NCBI GenBank assembly: GCA_036556965.1
Contig: DATBIO010000311.1
Location: 1 to 49,424 of the forward strand
Length of the DNA stretch: 49,424 nt
Direction of reading: 5' to 3'
Origin: DATBIO01 sp036556965
GTDB lineage: Bacteria; Acidobacteriota; Vicinamibacteria; Fen-336
Position numbers and translations under genes: made by a program
Part shown: positions 1 to 8,090 of the stretch, in pieces
How positions within the stretch are numbered: position 1 is the first letter of the stretch
How the letters are laid out: each line of letters starts with the position of its first letter
The notes under the pieces: model-generated
Database searches by the model: none
Seen by the model: only the letters and a program-made list of their open reading frames with translations
What the model was told of the DNA's origin: nothing

Positions 1-469
1 GCTGTCCGTCCGGCCACGGCGCCTCGAGGCGGGGGGCGCGCGCGTGCTTGAGCAGCCAGCGGGCGCGGTCCACCCACAGCGGCGCCTCCCCGGCCAGGGC
101 CCCCGTGGAGAGGAAGACGGTGGCGGGCAGCCCGCGCTTCACGAGCTCCGGCAGGACGACCTCGATCGTGTCGGGATAGCCGTCGTCCACGGTCAGGACC
201 ACGCGCGGCCGCCCCGGCGCGCCCTCCGCCAGCCACCGCACCACCTCGTCGAGCGGCTCCACCGCGTAGTGGCCGGCCACGTAGTCGAGCTGGGCGGTGA
301 AGGCCGCGCGCGGCCGGGCGGGGAAGAAGGGGTCGCCGTCGTCGTTGACCCGGTGATAGAGGAGCACGATGGCGCGGCCGTTGCCGAAGATGGAGCCGTG
401 CAGGCGCAGGGCCTGCGACCGCAGCAGCAGCCCGGCGCCGATCTCCTTCAGCGGCCGGGGCAGGGTCAC
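1..469 (-). CDS. Polysaccharide deacetylase, NodB-like (N-terminal part, runs off window)
   Basis: Only the first 156 codons are present; the gene continues beyond base 1. It begins with GTG at 469, overlapping the stop of the upstream O-antigen ligase gene as GTGA, so the two are translationally coupled. Two hallmarks of the NodB carbohydrate esterase 4 fold are visible: LLYHRVND near residue 40 and TVDDGYPDT near residue 98, a variant of the usual TFDDG metal and catalytic motif. Members remove N-acetyl groups from polysaccharides. XrtA-associated exopolysaccharide loci usually carry one, so its place after the sugar transferase and ligase suggests it deacetylates the polymer made here. The second metal histidine motif lies outside the window, so activity cannot be judged. 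Confidence 0.85.
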   Translation of the reverse strand, partial: MTLPRPLKEIGAGLLLRSQALRLHGSIFGNGRAIVLLYHRVNDDGDPFFPARPRAAFTAQLDYVAGHYAVEPLDEVVRWLAEGAPGRPRVVLTVDDGYPDTIEVVLPELVKRGLPATVFLSTGALAGEAPLWVDRARWLLKHARAPRLEAPWPDGQ

Positions 470-1956
470 GCGGGCCGCCCCCGGCGCCTCGGTCGGCGCG
501 GGGGCTCGCGCATGCCCGCCACCGCCATGGTGAGGCCGGCCAGCACCCAGAAGCAGCCGATGAGCGCCTCCTCCGAGAAGCGCGAGCCCAGCATGCCGCT
601 CACGGCCACCGCGCTCAGGCTGCCCAGGAAGGCGAGGGCCAGGCGGCGGTCCACGGGATGGCGCCGGCCACGGTGGAGGCGCAGGCCCGCCGCCGCCCAG
701 GCCGCGAAGAGCGCAAGCAGCACGGCCAGGGCGGGCACGCCCATCTCCGCCGCCACCAGGAGGAAGGCGTTGTGGGCATCGCGGGGATCGTCGGGCCCCA
801 GCACCTCGGAGGTGTAGTCCTCGATGGTCTCCGCGAAGCGGTTGAGGCCGACTCCCTGCGCCGGCCGCTCCGCGACCATGCGCAGGGCGCCCCGCCAGAT
901 GATGAGGCGGTAGGTGCTGCTCTTGTCCAGCGAGCTCTCCGCCTCCAGCGAGTCGTTCTGGGTGTGGCCCAGGCGCTCGCGCACGCTGTCCGGCACCAGC
1001 GCCGGGAAGGCCGCCACGGCGGCGGCCCCCCCCCCGGACGCGGCCACGAAGAGGAGCGGGTTGCCGAGGAGGAGGACGGTGGCGGCCCCCGCCAGCGTGG
1101 AGAGGTAGGCCCCGCGCGAGAAGGTGTAGAGGGTGACGCGCGCGGTCACCAGGAAGCCCGCCAGGTAGGGCAGCGCCCTCTTGAGCGGGCGCGCGGTGAG
1201 GGCGAAGGCGAGCAGGGGCGTGCCGTAGTAGGCGAGGAAGGCGCCCATGGAGTTGGACTGCTCGAGGAGCCCGCGCACCCGCGCGGAGTCGATGGAGCCG
1301 CGGCTGCCGCGGTCGATCCCCTCCTTCCAGGTGCAGAGGGCCACCAGGAGGACGGTCCAGGCCAGCACCCACAGCACGCCCTGCACGTCGCGGCGGTCCC
1401 GCACCAGCCCCCGGGCCAGGAAGAAGAGCACGACAGGGGCCAGCCAGGCCCGGTAGTCGAGCAGGATCTCCCCCGCCGTGTGCCCGCCGAACCACGCGGG
1501 GACCACGCTGAGGGATCCCACCGCGACGTAGGCCAGCGTGAGCCCTTCCACCGCGCGCAGCCGGCGGCGGGGCCAGCGCCGCGCCCGCGTCCCCGCCAGG
1601 GCCACCACCCCCGCCAGCAGGGCGAGGTTGGTGACGTTGAGGCCGGTGACGCCGGGCACCGGCAGCGAGTAGACGCGGCTGAAGGGGAGGTAGGCCACGA
1701 CCAGGGGCAGGTACCAGCTCGGCCGCACCAGCGCCGCCACCAGCGCCGCCGCGGAGAAGGAGGCGCCGAAGACGGTGATGGCCACGCCGCTCTCCGCCAC
1801 GTCGATGGCGCGCGCGGCGGCCAGGAACCACGCGTAGGCGAAGGCGAGGACGAGGCCGGGACGCTGGTCCTCGCGCACGGCCGGTCCCGCCCGCGCGGGC
1901 GTGGCCTCGGCGGCGGGGCCCAGGGGACCGGGGAGGCGGGCGACCCCCGTCGCCAT
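466..1956 (-). CDS. O-antigen ligase / Wzy-type polymerase family membrane protein
   Basis: A 496-residue multi-pass inner-membrane protein with about ten to twelve hydrophobic segments. The long periplasmic loop near residues 320-400 carries a HNAFLLVAAEMG motif, characteristic of the Wzy_C/WaaL family. Such proteins polymerise lipid-linked repeat units or ligate the finished polymer to an acceptor. The ATG at 1956 overlaps the stop of the sugar transferase gene (ATGA), and the stop overlaps the deacetylase start, giving a three-gene operon. In this Wza/Wzz setting polymerase is the likelier role, but ligase and polymerase cannot be told apart by sequence. The N-terminal 30 residues are Pro/Ala-rich and cytoplasmic. 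Confidence 0.82.
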   Translation of the reverse strand: MATGVARLPGPLGPAAEATPARAGPAVREDQRPGLVLAFAYAWFLAAARAIDVAESGVAITVFGASFSAAALVAALVRPSWYLPLVVAYLPFSRVYSLPVPGVTGLNVTNLALLAGVVALAGTRARRWPRRRLRAVEGLTLAYVAVGSLSVVPAWFGGHTAGEILLDYRAWLAPVVLFFLARGLVRDRRDVQGVLWVLAWTVLLVALCTWKEGIDRGSRGSIDSARVRGLLEQSNSMGAFLAYYGTPLLAFALTARPLKRALPYLAGFLVTARVTLYTFSRGAYLSTLAGAATVLLLGNPLLFVAASGGGAAAVAAFPALVPDSVRERLGHTQNDSLEAESSLDKSSTYRLIIWRGALRMVAERPAQGVGLNRFAETIEDYTSEVLGPDDPRDAHNAFLLVAAEMGVPALAVLLALFAAWAAAGLRLHRGRRHPVDRRLALAFLGSLSAVAVSGMLGSRFSEEALIGCFWVLAGLTMAVAGMREPPRRPRRRGRPA

Positions 1957-3350
1957 CAGGAACGCCCGGTCTCACCCTCCATCCGACCCGGCAGCATCAC
2001 CTTCAGCGTGTCGAGCATGATGGCGAGGTCGAAGAAGAAGGACATGTTCTTCACGTAGTACAGGTCGAACTGGAGCTTACGCTCGCTGTCCTCGATGGTC
2101 GAGCCGTAGCCGAACTTGATCTGCGCCCAGCCCGTGATGCCGGGCTTCACGTTGTGGCGCTCGTCGTAGTACGGGATCACCTTGCGCAGCGTCTCCACGA
2201 AGTGGGGACGCTCGGGGCGCGGGCCCACGAAGCTCATCTCCCCGGAGAGCACGTTGACGAGCTGGGGCAGCTCGTCCAGCCGGAAGCGCCGCAGCAGCCG
2301 CCCCAGCCAGGTCACGCGGGGGTCGCTGCCGCCCGCCGCCCATACCGGGCCCGTCATGGCCTCCGCCCCCGCCTTCATGGAGCGGAACTTGATCAGCTCG
2401 AAGATGCGGCCCTTCTCCCCCACCCGCTCCTGCCGGTAGACCACCGGGCCGGGACTGCTCAGCTTGATCAGGGCGGCCAGGACCAGGAACAGCGGCGCCA
2501 GCACCACGAGGAGGGCCAGGGCGCCCACGAAGTCGCCCGCGCGCTTGGCGTTGCGCACCAGGCGCGGGCGGTCGAAGCCCTTGGCGAAGACGAGCCAGCT
2601 CGGCCGCAGGTTCTGCAGCATGATGTTGCCGGCCAGCCGCTCGTAGAAGTCGGGGGCCTCCTCCACCCCGATGCCGGCCAGCCGACACTGGAGCAGCTCG
2701 GCCATGGGCATGCGGGCGCGCCGGTCGTCGAGCGCGATCACGATCAGGTCGACGTTGTGCGCCTCCACCAGCGCCAGCAGCTCGCCGATGGTGCCCACCA
2801 CGGGCGGCTCGCTGGGGCGGCCCACCTCCGCCTCCGCCTCACCCGCGTAGCCCACCACGCGGTAGCCGAGGGGCGGGCGGCGGGCCACCTCGCGCGCGAT
2901 CTGCTGCGCGGACTGCCCGCTGCCCAGGATGAGCACGCGCTCGGAGAGGGCGGCGTGGCCCGCCGCCCAGCGGAAGACGAACCGCCAGGCGACCACGGCC
3001 ACGAAGGAGACGGGGAGATAGGAGAAGAGCACGCGCCGCCCGACGTCGAGGAGGGGCAGCGCGTAGTAGACCAGGGTCAGGACCGCGGCCCCCGCCGCGA
3101 AGGACTGGCCCACCCCCACGAACAGCTCGACGCGCCGGCGCCAGGCGAAGACCTCGTAGAGGTCGTTGTAGTAGAGGCAGAGCTGGAGCACCACGGCCAC
3201 GAAGAGGGCCTTGAGCACGAGCACGCGCGGCTCGGGCAGCCCGCCCCCCGACGTCTCCACCGCCACCACGAGCACGAGGAGGGTGAGGAGGGCGGCCTCC
3301 ACCGCGGCGCAGACCAGCGGCCGCAGGGCGGCGGCGGTGGAGCGCGTCAC
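1956..3350 (-). CDS. Polyprenyl-phosphate sugar-1-phosphate transferase (EpsB/WbaP type)
   Basis: This 464-residue enzyme starts polymer assembly by moving a sugar-1-phosphate from a nucleotide sugar to undecaprenyl phosphate. Four N-terminal membrane segments (about residues 10-130) precede a Rossmann-like domain (VLILGSGQ at 139-146). A further membrane segment near 275-295 leads into the catalytic bacterial sugar transferase domain, with SSPGPVVYRQ at 298-307, KFRSMK at 321-326, DELPQL at 359-364, VGPRPE at 375-380 and KPGITGWAQ at 402-410. The architecture matches the XrtA-associated EpsB-type transferases. The start is GTG at 3350. It heads an operon with the ligase and deacetylase. No active-site residue is obviously missing. 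Confidence 0.93.
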   Translation of the reverse strand: MTRSTAAALRPLVCAAVEAALLTLLVLVVAVETSGGGLPEPRVLVLKALFVAVVLQLCLYYNDLYEVFAWRRRVELFVGVGQSFAAGAAVLTLVYYALPLLDVGRRVLFSYLPVSFVAVVAWRFVFRWAAGHAALSERVLILGSGQSAQQIAREVARRPPLGYRVVGYAGEAEAEVGRPSEPPVVGTIGELLALVEAHNVDLIVIALDDRRARMPMAELLQCRLAGIGVEEAPDFYERLAGNIMLQNLRPSWLVFAKGFDRPRLVRNAKRAGDFVGALALLVVLAPLFLVLAALIKLSSPGPVVYRQERVGEKGRIFELIKFRSMKAGAEAMTGPVWAAGGSDPRVTWLGRLLRRFRLDELPQLVNVLSGEMSFVGPRPERPHFVETLRKVIPYYDERHNVKPGITGWAQIKFGYGSTIEDSERKLQFDLYYVKNMSFFFDLAIMLDTLKVMLPGRMEGETGRS

Positions 3351-3406
3351 GGCCGGAACGTCGCCTGGTCCAGCACGCGGGGCGAGGAGCTAGCGGAACC
3401 CGTGCG

Positions 3407-4153
3407 TCAAATCGCCGCTTCCCCCTCCAGGGGCAGGGGGCCGCGCACGGCCGCGGGCCCCGGACGCGCGGGAGCGATCTCGCCGTCCACGTAGCGGCAG
3501 GCGAGGTCGAGGTCGTCCACGTGGCCGAGCACGAACTCCAGGTCGTCGGAGTGGCCCGAGCGCCGCAGGTGCTCGGCGCTGCGCCCCCAGCCCAGGAGCG
3601 CCGTGTCCGTGGCTCCCCAGCGCTTGATGGTGTCGGCGGTCTCGTGGCCGTCGGGTACGAAGCCGCGCGCCACCAGGGAGGCGCCGAGGCGCGCGGTGGC
3701 CATCTTGTCCTCGCAGCGGAAGTCCGCGCCTTCGCCCGCGCCCAGCAGCACCACGTCGTGGCCGCGGCCCGCCAGCAGCTCCACGGTGGCGGTGACGTTG
3801 CGCAGGCAGGCCACGTAGACGTCGCGTCCCCCGCGGCAGTTGGCCAGGAGGCGCGTGCCCGGGGGGTCCACCAGCACCAGCGGCCTGCGGTCGGAGCGGC
3901 GCGCGAGGGCGGCCGGGCTCTGCGCCACGTCGAAGCGCATGGAGCCCTCGCCCAGCGTGCCCTCGGCCACGTGGGCCAGGCGGAAGGCCTCCGCCACGTC
4001 ACCCGCGGCGAAGGTGCGGCGGCCCTGGGCCACCGCGGTCACCGCCGTGGTGCCGGAGGTGATCACGTCCACGCAGACGATCGTCCAGCGGTGCAGATAG
4101 CGGAAGGCGCTGTCTGGGAAGGCGTCGATCCTCACCTTGCGGCTGCTCGTCAT
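3407..4153 (-). CDS. comB: 2-phosphosulfolactate phosphatase family protein (ComB-like)
   Basis: A 248-residue protein matching the ComB family, which removes phosphate from 2-phospho-3-sulfolactate in coenzyme M or sulfolactate formation. Visible family features are the TSGTTAVTAVAQGR segment near residue 24, LANCRGGRDVYVACLRN around 101-117, LLGAGEG near 136 and the RCEDKMATARLG segment near 144. An open frame continues upstream to 4414, but homologous sequence begins at MTSSRKVRIDAF, so ATG 4153 was chosen; this also lies downstream of a good promoter. No other coenzyme M or sulfolactate gene is nearby, so its role in a polysaccharide locus is unclear. It may act on a different phosphoester. 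Bacterial ComB homologues are common and often stand alone. Confidence 0.8.
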   Translation of the reverse strand: MTSSRKVRIDAFPDSAFRYLHRWTIVCVDVITSGTTAVTAVAQGRRTFAAGDVAEAFRLAHVAEGTLGEGSMRFDVAQSPAALARRSDRRPLVLVDPPGTRLLANCRGGRDVYVACLRNVTATVELLAGRGHDVVLLGAGEGADFRCEDKMATARLGASLVARGFVPDGHETADTIKRWGATDTALLGWGRSAEHLRRSGHSDDLEFVLGHVDDLDLACRYVDGEIAPARPGPAAVRGPLPLEGEAAI

Positions 4154-4257
4154 CGGTGCCACGTCCAGGGACGACGTGCCGTCGCGCGCGGGGAACGTAC
4201 ACCCAGGTGAGGCGCGGGGGGCGCGGGTCGCGGTATGCGGAGGGAAGTCGAGGGCGG

Positions 4258-4287
4258 ATCCTAGCCGAGCCGCTCGCGCCCTGTCAA
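4258..4287 (-). promoter_or_regulatory. Candidate sigma-70 promoter for the ComB-like gene
   Basis: Read on the minus strand: a perfect -35 TTGACA (4287-4282), an 18-base spacer and -10 TAGGAT (4263-4258). Transcription would start near 4250, leaving a leader of about 97 bases before ATG 4153. The surrounding 4154-4334 gap holds no gene. I see no clear promoter for the plus-strand gene starting at 4335. Confidence 0.55.
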
Positions 4288-4334
4288 CGTGCCCGGGCGT
4301 CGCCGCGCGCGCGGCGGTGCCAAGATAGGCGGCC

Positions 4335-5945
4335 ATGCGCGACGCCGACGGCCGCGCCCGGGTCGCCACCGCCGCCCTGGTGTGGCTGCTGGCCCTCGCC
4401 GGGTACCTGGCCACGCGCCCGCGCCTCGGCTACAACTCCGACGTCTACGCCTACGTGGTGGCCGTCCACGACGGCGCTCCCGGCGGCCTCTTCAACCCCC
4501 ACCACCTGCTCTACAACGCGACGGGCCATGCCTGGACGCGGCTCGCCGGCCGTCCCCCCACCTCCCTGGCCGGCACCGCCCAGAGCCTGCGCGCGATGAA
4601 CGCCGTGTTCGGGTCGCTCTCCGTGCTCGCCTTCTTCCTCCTCACCGGGCGCTTCCTGCGCGACCGTGCCTCGCGCCTGCTGGCCACGGCCTGCTTCGCC
4701 ACCTGCTTCGCCACCTGGATGTTCTCGGTGGACGTCGAGGTCTACGTCCCCTCCACCATGTTCCTGGCCTTCGCCTCCCTGCTCCTCCTCCGCGCGGCGG
4801 CGGGCGGCCCCCTCCTGCTCGCCGCCGGCGCCGGCGCCCTGATGGGCCTGGGCTGCCTCTATCACCAGATGGGCGTGCTCTTCGCCGCGGTGGCGGTGGC
4901 CGCCTTGGCGCGCGGCCCCCTTCCCGCCCGCGCGCGCGGCGCGCGCCTCGTCTCCTTCTTCCTGGCGGCCTCCGTGGTCGTGGTCCCCGTGTACCTCTGG
5001 GCCGCCGTGGCGCGCGCGGGGGTGGACTCCCCCTCCGCGCTCCTCGCCTGGCTCCTGGGCTACGCCCTGCGCGGGTACGGCGCGGGGTGGGGCCTGGACG
5101 GCCTGCGTGACCTCGTGCTCGGCCACGGGCGGTCGCTCGTCTTCTTCGAGTTCGTCCTCAGGGACCTCCAGCGCGACCGCGGCGGCCTGGCCCTCGACCT
5201 CGCGCTGGTGGGCGCGGCCGCGGCCGCGCTCGCCCTCGGGGCCTTCGGGGCCTGGCGGGGCTGGGCACGGTCCGGACCCGCGGCGGCCGCCATCCCCTTG
5301 CTGGCCTGGTACCTGGCCTACGGTCTCTTCACGCTCTGGTGGGAGCCGGAGAACCCCGAGTTCTGGGTGACGGCCATGGTGCCGTTCTGGGCCCTGTGGG
5401 CGGGCGGCCTCGCCCTGGCCGGCGGCCGCTGGCGCGGGCTCCTCGCCGGCTTCCTCGTCCTCATGCTCGCGTGCAACCTGCGCGACCTCCTCGCCCGCCG
5501 CGACCCGCGCGCCGACCCCGGGGTGGCCGCCGTGCTGGCCATGGCGGAGAGGGCGCGCGGCGCGGTGGTGGTGCTGCCGCCGACCCTGGACGCCGCCGCC
5601 GCCTTCTTCGCGCCCGAGCTGCGCCGCATCTCGCCCTACCAGGCGTGCAAGGCCAGTCCCGGGCGGCCCGCCGCGGCCCGCTCCGCGCTGGACGGCCAGG
5701 TGCGCGCGGCCCTGGCCGAGGGGCGGCGCGTCCTGCTCTACGAGCGCGCCTTCTCGCGCGAGGTCACGGACCCGCATCCCTGGTGCGCGTCGGTGGAGGA
5801 AGACCTGCTGCGCGGCTACGAGCGCGCGACCGCCTTCACGGTGGAGATGCCCGTGGACGACGACGAGCGGACCCGCGCGCGCCGTCCCGCCCGCTGGCGC
5901 GCCTTGACGGTGTACGAGCTGCGGCCCCGCGTCAGCGGCCGATGA
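4335..5945 (+). CDS. Polytopic membrane protein, GT-C glycosyltransferase-like
   Basis: A 536-residue protein with roughly ten membrane segments in its first 390 residues and a soluble C-terminal domain of about 130 residues. The first extracytoplasmic loop (residues 30-75) carries an aspartate-containing NSDVYAY segment followed by NPHHLLYN. An acidic residue in the first loop is typical of lipid-phosphate-sugar-dependent GT-C enzymes such as the PMT/ArnT/DUF2723 groups. I infer transfer of a sugar from a polyprenyl-phosphate donor outside the inner membrane; no single family is certain. The C-terminus overlaps the convergent outer-membrane barrel gene by 14 bases. An alternative is a non-enzymatic EPS membrane protein. 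Confidence 0.6.
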   Translation: MRDADGRARVATAALVWLLALAGYLATRPRLGYNSDVYAYVVAVHDGAPGGLFNPHHLLYNATGHAWTRLAGRPPTSLAGTAQSLRAMNAVFGSLSVLAFFLLTGRFLRDRASRLLATACFATCFATWMFSVDVEVYVPSTMFLAFASLLLLRAAAGGPLLLAAGAGALMGLGCLYHQMGVLFAAVAVAALARGPLPARARGARLVSFFLAASVVVVPVYLWAAVARAGVDSPSALLAWLLGYALRGYGAGWGLDGLRDLVLGHGRSLVFFEFVLRDLQRDRGGLALDLALVGAAAAALALGAFGAWRGWARSGPAAAAIPLLAWYLAYGLFTLWWEPENPEFWVTAMVPFWALWAGGLALAGGRWRGLLAGFLVLMLACNLRDLLARRDPRADPGVAAVLAMAERARGAVVVLPPTLDAAAAFFAPELRRISPYQACKASPGRPAAARSALDGQVRAALAEGRRVLLYERAFSREVTDPHPWCASVEEDLLRGYERATAFTVEMPVDDDERTRARRPARWRALTVYELRPRVSGR

Positions 5946-7389
5946 ACACCGTCCACACGGAGCGGCCGGCGGCCGGGAACTGCGGCGTGTCGTAGAGGCT
6001 GTAACCGTAGCCGCCGCCCAGGGTGAACTTCCGCATCACGCGCTGGCGCAGCGACACCCCCGCCCAGCCCGTGGTGTAGGAGTTGAACGGGTCCTGGTCG
6101 TTGGCGTTCAGCCACGTGCCGAAGCCGAGGATGAAGAGGCTGCGCGTCAGGCGCCGGCTCATGCTCAGGGAGAAGGAGTGCGTGTCGTAGTTGCGGGGGA
6201 AGAGCACCGACTGGTAGCGGCTGTGGTCGTAGCGCGCGGCGAGCATGGTCCGCCCCAGGGGAAGCGAGACGCCGAAGCCGCCGATCAGCGTCCAGCTCGG
6301 GTCCTCGCTGTCCACGTAGGTGACGCCGGCGGAGACGTCGAGACGGATGCGCCGGCGCGGGGGGGCCTTGTCCGCGCGCAGGAGGAGGGTGTGGGAGAAG
6401 AAGTCGGACCCGGGATAGGCGCTCCACAGGCCGGTGTAGGTGGCGGAGACGTTGGTGCGGCTGTCGATCGCGCGGCTCACGCCGACCTGTCCCTCGACCT
6501 GCCGGTTGTCGTCGTCCACGTTGCGGCGATAGAGCAGGCCCGTGCTGAGGCCGGTGCGCGAGGAGTAGCGGTGCCCCAGGGTGGCGCCGAGCGTCCACGA
6601 GCGGTAGTCGGTGGCCCGGGTGACGCCGTCGCGGCCCACCAGCCCCGCCACCACCGCGGCGTTGTCGAGGCCCGAAGGCTCGATGAGGTCGGGCTGGGGC
6701 ACCGTCTCGTCCAGGGGATCGGAGGGCGGCGGGGCCAGGGGCACGAGCACGTCCACGGGGGCGGGAGGCGGGACCACGAAATCGGGCAGGCCGTTGAGCG
6801 AGCGCACGATGGTGCCCCCCAGGGAGAGGCCGCCGGTGGTGCGCGGCGAGAACCGGTAGCCGTAGCCGATGCCCGCGCTGAAGGTCTGGACGTCGAACTG
6901 CGGCGCGTCCACGGGGTTCACGAAGAAGGACTCCACGCTGACCCCGTCCGACCACGCCCCGGTCAGGGTCAGCGTCGACTGCGGCGAGAGCGCCCTCTCC
7001 GCGGTGACGCCCAGGCCGAAGCGCACGTCGTCGAGGTTCTCCGCGTCGCCGAACACCACCCCGCTCACCCATCCCAGCGCGCCCAGGCGCCACCGGCCGC
7101 TGGTCCGGCTGTAGCCCACGTTCAGGGTGAGGGAGAGGGCGCGGTCGGCGAAGGGGTCGTCGCTGGTGAGGAAGAGGTTGTTGGTGAAGGTCTGGCGGAG
7201 GACGGGCTGGAACGTCCAGCGGTCGCCGTCCTGGGCCCCGGCCGGTGCGGCGACGGCCAGCGCCGCGAGGAAGAGGGCGCCCGCCGCCGCCCGCGCGCGC
7301 CTCCGCCCCTTCCCGCGCAGGGGAGGCCAGGGGAGGCGGAGCACGCCGCGCGGCGGGGCGGTGCGGCCGGCGGGGGGCTGCGGTCTCAC
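5932..7389 (-). CDS. Outer-membrane beta-barrel protein, exopolysaccharide-associated
   Basis: A signal peptide (basic RRRAR stretch, then a hydrophobic Ala/Leu core ending at APAGA before QDGD) is followed by about 400 residues of alternating polar and hydrophobic strands. These contain many aromatic girdle residues and end in VWTVFIGR, a typical barrel closure. A Pro-rich loop near the middle (VVPPPAPVDVL) interrupts the strands. The frame stays open to a TTG at 7437, but that lies upstream of the mapped promoter. I therefore place the start at GTG 7389 (485 residues); GTG 7344 is another option. Proteins of this type occur beside Wza/Wzz in XrtA-type EPS loci and may help secrete or anchor the polymer. 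The specific function is unknown. Confidence 0.78.
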   Translation of the reverse strand: MRPQPPAGRTAPPRGVLRLPWPPLRGKGRRRARAAAGALFLAALAVAAPAGAQDGDRWTFQPVLRQTFTNNLFLTSDDPFADRALSLTLNVGYSRTSGRWRLGALGWVSGVVFGDAENLDDVRFGLGVTAERALSPQSTLTLTGAWSDGVSVESFFVNPVDAPQFDVQTFSAGIGYGYRFSPRTTGGLSLGGTIVRSLNGLPDFVVPPPAPVDVLVPLAPPPSDPLDETVPQPDLIEPSGLDNAAVVAGLVGRDGVTRATDYRSWTLGATLGHRYSSRTGLSTGLLYRRNVDDDNRQVEGQVGVSRAIDSRTNVSATYTGLWSAYPGSDFFSHTLLLRADKAPPRRRIRLDVSAGVTYVDSEDPSWTLIGGFGVSLPLGRTMLAARYDHSRYQSVLFPRNYDTHSFSLSMSRRLTRSLFILGFGTWLNANDQDPFNSYTTGWAGVSLRQRVMRKFTLGGGYGYSLYDTPQFPAAGRSVWTVFIGR

Positions 7390-7412
7390 CGCGGGAGCAC
7401 GGAGGGAAGGGC

Positions 7413-7442
7413 ACGTTACCGGGGCGCGGCCGCGCAAGTCAA
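7413..7442 (-). promoter_or_regulatory. Candidate promoter for the outer-membrane barrel gene
   Basis: On the minus strand: -35 TTGACT (7442-7437), an 18-base spacer and -10 TAACGT (7418-7413). The predicted start near 7406 is 17 bases before GTG 7389. The -35 lies mostly inside the left arm of the 7438-7454 palindrome, and the -10 hexamer is identical to that of the divergent export promoter. Confidence 0.55.
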
Positions 7443-7454
7443 ACCCGGTTTGAC
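7438..7454. promoter_or_regulatory. Perfect palindrome shared by two divergent promoters (putative operator)
   Basis: GTCAAACCCGGTTTGAC is an 8-base perfect inverted repeat around one central base. Each arm contains most of the -35 hexamer of one of the two back-to-back promoters. A dimeric regulator bound here would control the Wza-Wzz-kinase operon and the outer-membrane barrel gene together. No regulator gene is adjacent, so the binding protein is unknown. Confidence 0.6.
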
Positions 7455-7478
7455 ATCCCCCACCCCGCCGACTAACGT
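7450..7478 (+). promoter_or_regulatory. Candidate sigma-70 promoter for the Wza-Wzz-kinase operon
   Basis: Perfect -35 TTGACA (7450-7455), a 17-base spacer and -10 TAACGT (7473-7478). Transcription would begin around 7485, only about eight bases before ATG 7493, so the mRNA would be nearly leaderless. No Shine-Dalgarno sequence is seen before that ATG. Confidence 0.6.
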
Positions 7479-7492
7479 TCGACGCGAACGCG

Positions 7493-8086
7493 ATGGTTCA
7501 GATCCTCATCTGGGCCGCGGCCATCCTCGTCATTCCCTCCACGATGGCGGCCGCCCAGGAACCGGCGGCGGCGCCGGCCCCCAGCACCGACGACGTGGTC
7601 ATGCCGGACTACTACGTGGCGCCGGGCGACATGCTGCGCATCGCGGTGTGGAAGGAGCCGGAGGTCAGCGCCGACGTGATGGTGCGGCTGGACGGCCGCA
7701 TCACCGTGCCCCTGGTGGGCGACATGCGCGCGGCCGGCCGCACCCCCGAGCAGCTGACCAACGAGGTGCGCACCCGCCTGCGCGCCTTCCTCGAGGTGCC
7801 CGTGGTCACCATCACGGTGGCCCAGGCCAACAGCGCGCGCTTCTTCCTCTTCGGCGAGGTCGCGCGCGCGGGCCTCTACCCGCTCACCAGCCGCATGACC
7901 GTGCTGCAGGCCCTGGCCATGGCCGGCGGCTTCCGCGAGTTCGCCAAGCGCGACCAGGTGCTGATCCTGCGCGAGCGCGCGGGCACGCGCACCGTCCTGC
8001 GCGTGAACTTCCGCGAGCTGGTGCAGGGCCTGAACCTCGAGCAGAACGTGGTGCTCGAGTCGGGCGACACCGTCATCGTTCCCTGA
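7493..8086 (+). CDS. Polysaccharide export protein, Wza-like (Poly_export + SLBB)
   Basis: A 197-residue periplasmic/outer-membrane export protein. After a signal sequence (residues 1-21, likely cut before AQE) comes the polysaccharide export domain starting at DYYVAPGDMLRIAVW (39-53). An SLBB domain follows, containing FFLFGEVARAGLYPL (117-131), and the protein ends in SGDTVIVP. It is short compared with E. coli Wza and has no lipobox cysteine, which is normal for the EPS/XrtA-associated subgroup. It probably forms or docks to the outer-membrane exit channel for the polymer. It is the first gene of an operon with Wzz and the kinase-like ATPase and is followed after four bases by the Wzz gene. 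Confidence 0.92.
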   Translation: MVQILIWAAAILVIPSTMAAAQEPAAAPAPSTDDVVMPDYYVAPGDMLRIAVWKEPEVSADVMVRLDGRITVPLVGDMRAAGRTPEQLTNEVRTRLRAFLEVPVVTITVAQANSARFFLFGEVARAGLYPLTSRMTVLQALAMAGGFREFAKRDQVLILRERAGTRTVLRVNFRELVQGLNLEQNVVLESGDTVIVP

Positions 8087-8090
8087 CTCC

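Noticed and set aside
1020..1040. Homopolymer-like C run and other short C/G runs
   Set aside because: They fall inside uninterrupted reading frames and do not break any gene; they reflect base composition.
4154..4414. Longer ComB-like protein starting at 4414
   Set aside because: The extra 87 residues are Arg/Ala/Thr-rich, cross the predicted promoter and overlap the divergent gene start; family similarity begins at ATG 4153.
7390..7437. TTG start at 7437 for the outer-membrane barrel gene
   Set aside because: It lies upstream of the predicted transcription start and inside the -35/palindrome region; the later GTG codons still give a full signal peptide.
7493..7560. Lipoprotein signal for the Wza-like protein
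   Set aside because: There is no cysteine after the signal sequence, so it is not a typical lipoprotein.
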